NCBI GenBank assembly: GCA_964522165.1
Contig: CAZFVV010000051.1
Coordinates: 1 to 35,063 of the forward strand
Direction of reading: 5' to 3'
Source of the DNA: JABWBP01 sp964522165
GTDB lineage: Bacteria > Calditrichota > Calditrichia > RBG-13-44-9 > J075
DNA length: 35,063 nucleotides
Shown one piece after another: positions 31,936 through 35,063 of the stretch; the first letter of the stretch is position 1, and each line of letters opens with the position of its first letter. The notes under the pieces were generated by a model. That model had not been told where the DNA came from. It ran no database searches and saw nothing but the letters and a program-made list of their open reading frames with translations. The position numbers and the translations under genes were made by a program.

Positions 31936-32104
31936 CTGATGTTACGCATTTTACCACAGAGACACAGAGAACACAGAGTTTTAATCGCCTTTTTAGCGTT
32001 TTTGCTTCTCAGCGCAGTCTCAGATTCAATAAATACTTGATTTTCTCTGTGCCCTCTGTGGCTCTGTGGTTAATTTTTAGTGTCTGCGTAACATCAGTTA
32101 TGAA
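31929..32104. mobile_element. MITE-like element, copy B of a near-identical pair
   Basis: The element spans 31936-32097 (162 bp), from CTGATGTTAC to GTAACATCAG, in the same orientation as copy A at 29021. The 7-bp direct repeat TTATGAA flanks it (31929-31935 and 32098-32104). Inner arms ACCACAGAGACACAGAG and CTCTGTGGCTCTGTGGT are as in copy A. No ORF. It ends 31 bp past the stop of the 95-residue gene at 32136. Confidence 0.85.
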
Positions 32105-32135
32105 GTAAGGGGGGGGCAAACTTTCGAGGATATGA

Positions 32136-32423
32136 CTAAAACCAATCGGCAATTTTGGCGCGCAAGGTTTCCGGGAGTTGCGCGTCGGTAACGTTGCGTT
32201 TTTTCAATTCCGAAATCACCAGGGCGATCCGTTTATCCATGGAGTCTTTCTTGTTAATAAACAGAAATTCTTTTTCTCCCTCCACCAGGCACATCCCTCC
32301 CCGGAAATTTCCTTCTTCCACCCGGGTTTCGATTCCCAGGCGGTTGACCGCCTCGCACAGTTCTTTAAATAATTGGATTTCCTCTTCACTGCCGAGGGGT
32401 TTGCGGTGCTTGCGCTTTTTCAT
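32136..32423 (-). CDS. Small conserved-looking protein of unknown function coupled to manC
   Basis: A 95-residue basic, soluble protein (MKKRKHRKPLGSEEEIQLFK...AKIADWF) with no signal peptide and no membrane segment. I do not recognise the family. Its middle (VEEGNFRGGMCLVEGEKEFLFINKKDSMDKRIA) looks like a compact alpha/beta domain. The ATG at 32423 shares its A with the TGA stop of manC (TGATG), a classic sign of translational coupling; a GTG at 32432 is possible but less likely. Co-expression with manC suggests a link to sugar-nucleotide metabolism, but this is inference only. Confidence 0.8.
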   Translation of the reverse strand: MKKRKHRKPLGSEEEIQLFKELCEAVNRLGIETRVEEGNFRGGMCLVEGEKEFLFINKKDSMDKRIALVISELKKRNVTDAQLPETLRAKIADWF

Positions 32424-33502
32424 CACAGCCACCGGTCCAGCCCTTTCTTCTTCAAATAGTCCACCACCTCTTTAACGTCCTGGGCGGAGGATTTTTTACA
32501 AACCAGCAGGGCGTCCCCGGTATCGACGATAATCAAATTTTCTACCCCCACCAGCGCCACGGCCTTTTCCGGGGAGTACACGTAGCACTTGCGGGATTCG
32601 ATATTGATCAATTCCGTGTATTCGCCGGCGTTCAGGTTTTTATCCTTGGAGGAAATATCATATACCGTTTCCCAACTGCCCACGTCGTTCCATCCCAAAT
32701 CGGCGGGGATCACATACACGTTTTGGGCTTCTTGCATCACCCCAAAATCGATGGAGATGCCCTTGATACGGCGGTACACGTCCTCTAATTTGCCCTGGTA
32801 ATCCCGCTTGCCGATGCTGCGACTCAACTCCATTAACCCTTCGTGAATATCGGGCAATTTTTCGCCGATTTCCCGCAGGATGGTAGAGGCGCGCCAGATA
32901 AACATTCCGCTGTTCCAATAGAAATCCCCGCTCTTCAAAAACCGTTTGGCGGTCTCCAGGTTGGGTTTTTCTGCAAACGTGCGCACCTCCCGCACGCTGT
33001 GATGGTCGGTTTTTAGCACCTCTTCCCCGGCCTGGATATATCCGTAGCCGGTCGCAGGCTCGTCGGGAGTAATGCCCAGGGTGACCAGGCTGTCCTGGCG
33101 GGAAACGAAATCCACGGCCAGTTTAATGACGGTTTGAAATTCCTCCACGTTGGAAATCACGTGGTCTGCCGGCACCACCACCATGATGTTATCCGGGTCC
33201 TGGTAAGCTACCTGGATTGCCGCCAGGCCGATGCAGGGAGCGGTGTTTTTGCCTAACGGCTCCAAAATGAAGTTTTCAGAGGAAAGCTGGGGCAACTGTT
33301 TTTGGATGACCTCTTTCTGATCATAATTGGTTACCACTAAAATCCGCGAATCTTCAATAAAGTTGGCCAGGCGCTGATAAGCCGCCTGGATAAGGGTGCC
33401 GTCTCCGAATACGTTTAATACTTGTTTGGGCGATTTTTCGCGGCTGCGAGGCCAGAACCGGGTTCCCATGCCGCCGGCCATCAAAATTCCGTAGATACTC
33501 AT
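32423..33502 (-). CDS. manC: Mannose-1-phosphate guanylyltransferase
   Basis: This enzyme makes GDP-mannose from mannose-1-phosphate and GTP for glycan synthesis. The nucleotidyltransferase signature GGMGTRFWPRSREKSPKQ is at the N-terminus (about 10-27). It is followed by LEPLGKNTAPCIGLAA, VVPADHVI, FAEKPNLETAKRF, FYWNSGMFIWRA and LGWNDVGSWE, all characteristic of ManC/GMP proteins. At 359 residues it is the short form without the C-terminal phosphomannose isomerase domain. I prefer ATG 33502, which has GGAGGA 5 nt upstream, over the TTG one codon earlier. The product may feed LPS, capsule or glycosylation; no glycosyltransferase is in the window. It is coupled to the 95-residue gene downstream. 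Confidence 0.95.
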   Translation of the reverse strand: MSIYGILMAGGMGTRFWPRSREKSPKQVLNVFGDGTLIQAAYQRLANFIEDSRILVVTNYDQKEVIQKQLPQLSSENFILEPLGKNTAPCIGLAAIQVAYQDPDNIMVVVPADHVISNVEEFQTVIKLAVDFVSRQDSLVTLGITPDEPATGYGYIQAGEEVLKTDHHSVREVRTFAEKPNLETAKRFLKSGDFYWNSGMFIWRASTILREIGEKLPDIHEGLMELSRSIGKRDYQGKLEDVYRRIKGISIDFGVMQEAQNVYVIPADLGWNDVGSWETVYDISSKDKNLNAGEYTELINIESRKCYVYSPEKAVALVGVENLIIVDTGDALLVCKKSSAQDVKEVVDYLKKKGLDRWL

Positions 33503-33590
33503 CAATTCCTCCAGAATCGTTTCAATTTTTTCGACAGTTTCCTATCGGAATTGGGTAGTGGTATATTTTGACTGATAACATTTGTTTGAG

Positions 33591-33870
33591 ATTCAATTTA
33601 ATGCCACGAAATCACAAAGGCGCTAAGTTTTCACCAAGGATTTAATGCTTTTTGTGATACTTCATGCCTTTGTGCTTTAGAGCGTGTTTGAAAAATCTCT
33701 TGCCGCCGTTTACTACTAAAAAATGGAACGCGGATGACGCGGATGACACAGATTTTCACGGACAAATTAAAGAATATTGCTAAAAAATCTGTGTAAATCC
33801 GCGTCATCCGTGTTATCCGTGTGCCATCTGAACGATTTTGGGGCACTGAATTGAATTTTCAAACACCCTC
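33591..33870. repeat. Interleaved palindromic repeats upstream of manC
   Basis: Three inverted-repeat layers overlap. ATTCAATTTAATGCC (33591-33605) pairs with GGCACTGAATTGAAT (33842-33856), 13 of 15. GAGCGTGTTTGAAAA (33680-33694) pairs with TTTTCAAACACCCTC (33856-33870), 14 of 15. The core 33723-33827 is a long imperfect palindrome of CGGATGACGCGGATGACAC units. The first two layers are offset, not concentric, suggesting successive insertions. No clear target duplication was found. This fills most of the 441-bp gap between dapF and manC. Confidence 0.65.
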
Positions 33871-33943
33871 AATTAGTGGCAAATACTTTTCATCAGCCAA
33901 AACTTAACACGACCCGGAATGTTATTATCGGGCATAAATCTCT

Positions 33944-34798
33944 TTACAACAGCACTTTCCGAACCTCAAAATCGAAGTACCGGGGGTTGAATTCTCCATC
34001 GAATACCCGGAAAACCTCGCCGTTGAGATGAACCTTCCGAAATTCCTTATCGAATTCAACCTGCAGATCCCCCCCACGGAAATGCGTCGTCACCGGCGAA
34101 GACCATCCGAACTGCCGGGCCGCAACGATCCCGCAGGCCACCGCGCCGGTTCCGCAGGCCATGGTCTCGTTTTCCACTCCTCTTTCATAAACCCGTACCT
34201 GGAGATGTTTTTTTTCTAGGGGATGGATGAAGTTCACATTTGTCCCGTGAGGCCGGAAAAGCCAGTGATGGCGGAGATGTCTTCCGTATTCGATAATATT
34301 GAGGTTGTCCGGGGTATCTTTGAGGGTTATTACCAGGTGCGGAACGCCGGTATCAACCCATACCAGAGAAAGGAATTCCGGCTTTGCCAGAAATGCCAGC
34401 CAATCGTTTTCCATCAGCACTTTGGCTTCCTGCATTTGCAGGCGCACCCGGTTGCCCGGGAGCACCCGGGCCTGGTACACCCTTCCGTTAATCTCAAAGC
34501 TGCACTGCGCCGGAGCGATCTTCAACTGGTGGGCAAGGTATACCGCACAGCGGGCGCCGTTCCCGCACATATCCGCGGGAAAGCCGTCGGCGTTGTAATA
34601 ATCGAGCCGGAAATGGGCGGTCTCGCCCGGGGAGATCAGCATAAGCCCGTCAGCGCCAACGCCGCTGTGGTGCTGGCAAAAACGCCGAAAAAGCTGGTGT
34701 TCGGATAGCGTAAAAGCCCCGGCGCGGTTGTCAATGAGAATAAAATCATTGCCGGCCCCGTGCATTTTGTAAAAATGATGCGGTCTGGAAGGGTTCAT
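33944..34798 (-). CDS. dapF: Diaminopimelate epimerase
   Basis: The enzyme interconverts LL- and meso-diaminopimelate, supplying lysine and peptidoglycan precursors. It is PLP-independent and uses a Cys pair: the first in DMCGNGARC (about residue 77), the second in MACGTGAVA (about residue 216). Other signatures are FYKMHGAGNDFILID at the N-terminus, HSGVGADGLMLI, PHGTNVNF and VYERGVENET. The length of 284 residues is normal. ATG 34798 has GAGGA about 5 nt upstream. It lies in the same direction as manC but 441 bp upstream across a repeat-filled gap, so co-transcription is doubtful. Confidence 0.96.
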   Translation of the reverse strand: MNPSRPHHFYKMHGAGNDFILIDNRAGAFTLSEHQLFRRFCQHHSGVGADGLMLISPGETAHFRLDYYNADGFPADMCGNGARCAVYLAHQLKIAPAQCSFEINGRVYQARVLPGNRVRLQMQEAKVLMENDWLAFLAKPEFLSLVWVDTGVPHLVITLKDTPDNLNIIEYGRHLRHHWLFRPHGTNVNFIHPLEKKHLQVRVYERGVENETMACGTGAVACGIVAARQFGWSSPVTTHFRGGDLQVEFDKEFRKVHLNGEVFRVFDGEFNPRYFDFEVRKVLL

Positions 34799-34848
34799 AA
34801 GGTCCTCGCGGATGTTTTTTATTTTCTAAGAACGTATGGCGCAGAGAA

Positions 34849-34904
34849 CATAGCGCATAGTGCATAGAGCATAGTGCATAGAGCATAGCGCAGAGAGCAT
34901 AGCG
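34849..34904. repeat. 7-bp tandem repeat (CATAGxG) x 8
   Basis: Eight consecutive 7-bp units, mostly CATAG(C/T/A)G with one CAGAGAG, run without interruption for 56 bp just upstream of dapF. Related words in inverse orientation follow (CACTATGCGCTCTGCC near 34931-34946), so part of the tract can fold back. Such a short-unit array may vary in copy number. Confidence 0.8.
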
Positions 34905-35063
34905 GGGAAGTTCTTTTCGCCCTGCGCCCTGCACTATGCGCTCTGCCATTAGTTTTGCGAATTCTTCGCCGAAGGCGTTAGACATCACAGCCCAGGGTTC
35001 TCCCGGCTTTCCGCATTCCCGTTAACCTAATACCGGGAAAGAGAGTTAAAATATTTGCAGCCA
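34905..35063. other. Window-end stretch with no supported gene
   Basis: A minus-strand frame with the segment PGEPWAVMSNAFGEEFAKLM starts near 35010, but it runs into the 7-bp repeat and overlaps the dapF start. It lacks an obvious ribosome site, so I do not call it. A promoter for dapF may lie here. I see nothing else. Confidence 0.35.

Noticed and set aside
29021..32097. Composite transposon with transposase
   Set aside because: The two flanking 162-bp copies encode nothing and no transposase lies between them. I report only a pair of non-autonomous elements.
34849..34904. CRISPR-like array
   Set aside because: The units are 7 bp with no spacers, and no cas genes are present, so it is a simple tandem repeat.
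34746..35010. Minus-strand frame with PGEPWAVMSNAFGEEFAKLM upstream of dapF
   Set aside because: It runs through the 7-bp tandem repeat, overlaps dapF out of frame and lacks a ribosome site. The first 20 residues look protein-like, so a decayed remnant is possible, but I cannot support a gene.

Overview
The window (about 55% G+C by eye) looks like a chromosomal segment of a Gram-negative bacterium of the FCB group, most likely an uncultured KSB1/Calditrichota/Ignavibacteria-like lineage. The evidence is three secreted proteins ending in a FlgD-like type IX secretion (T9SS) sorting domain with the motif QN(Y/F)PNPFNP and a basic-ended tail (KLVLLK, KLVLLR, KMVLMK), a fourth with a variant tail, a PorV/PorQ-type outer-membrane protein, and two TonB-dependent receptors with N-terminal carboxypeptidase-regulatory-like domains. 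The lineage is inferred from protein style, not from a marker gene. Every gene I can support is on the minus strand.

Layout, in transcription order (high to low coordinates). 34.8-32.1 kb: housekeeping dapF, then manC translationally coupled to a 95-residue unknown. 31.4-14.9 kb: a cell-surface/secretion region. It holds a T9SS-exported BNR-like protein; a triad of TonB receptor, giant secreted protein and PorV-like porin; a 1031-residue T9SS protein; a small secreted unknown; and a matrixin-type zinc metalloprotease that shares a C-terminal module with the 1031-residue protein. 14.7-8.8 kb: two lytic transglycosylases (Slt-like with a helical-repeat region, MltD-like with LysM) followed 17 nt later by a STAS anti-anti-sigma factor and a clear terminator. 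8.4-0.8 kb: a GAF-GAF histidine kinase, a class II histone-deacetylase-like hydrolase, L-isoaspartyl methyltransferase (pcm), a second TonB receptor and a PAS/sigma-54 activator. 395-1: a Uma2-type nuclease cut by the window edge.

The most unusual content lies between the genes. Several non-coding elements of about 130-290 bp have terminal inverted repeats and flanking direct repeats, so they look like MITEs with target-site duplications. They are at 469-753 (with another element nested inside it), 12268-12399, 17198-17410, and a 96%-identical pair at 29021-29182 and 31936-32097. The pair flanks one T9SS gene. There are also many gene-end hairpins, three convincing Rho-independent terminators, and a 7-bp tandem repeat near 34.85 kb. 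No RNA genes, CRISPR array, prophage or transposase gene was seen.

The surface genes suggest a cell that takes up ligands through TonB receptors, exports large multidomain proteins by T9SS, and remodels peptidoglycan. Signalling proteins (histidine kinase, STAS, PAS/sigma-54) lie alongside, but their partners are not in the window.
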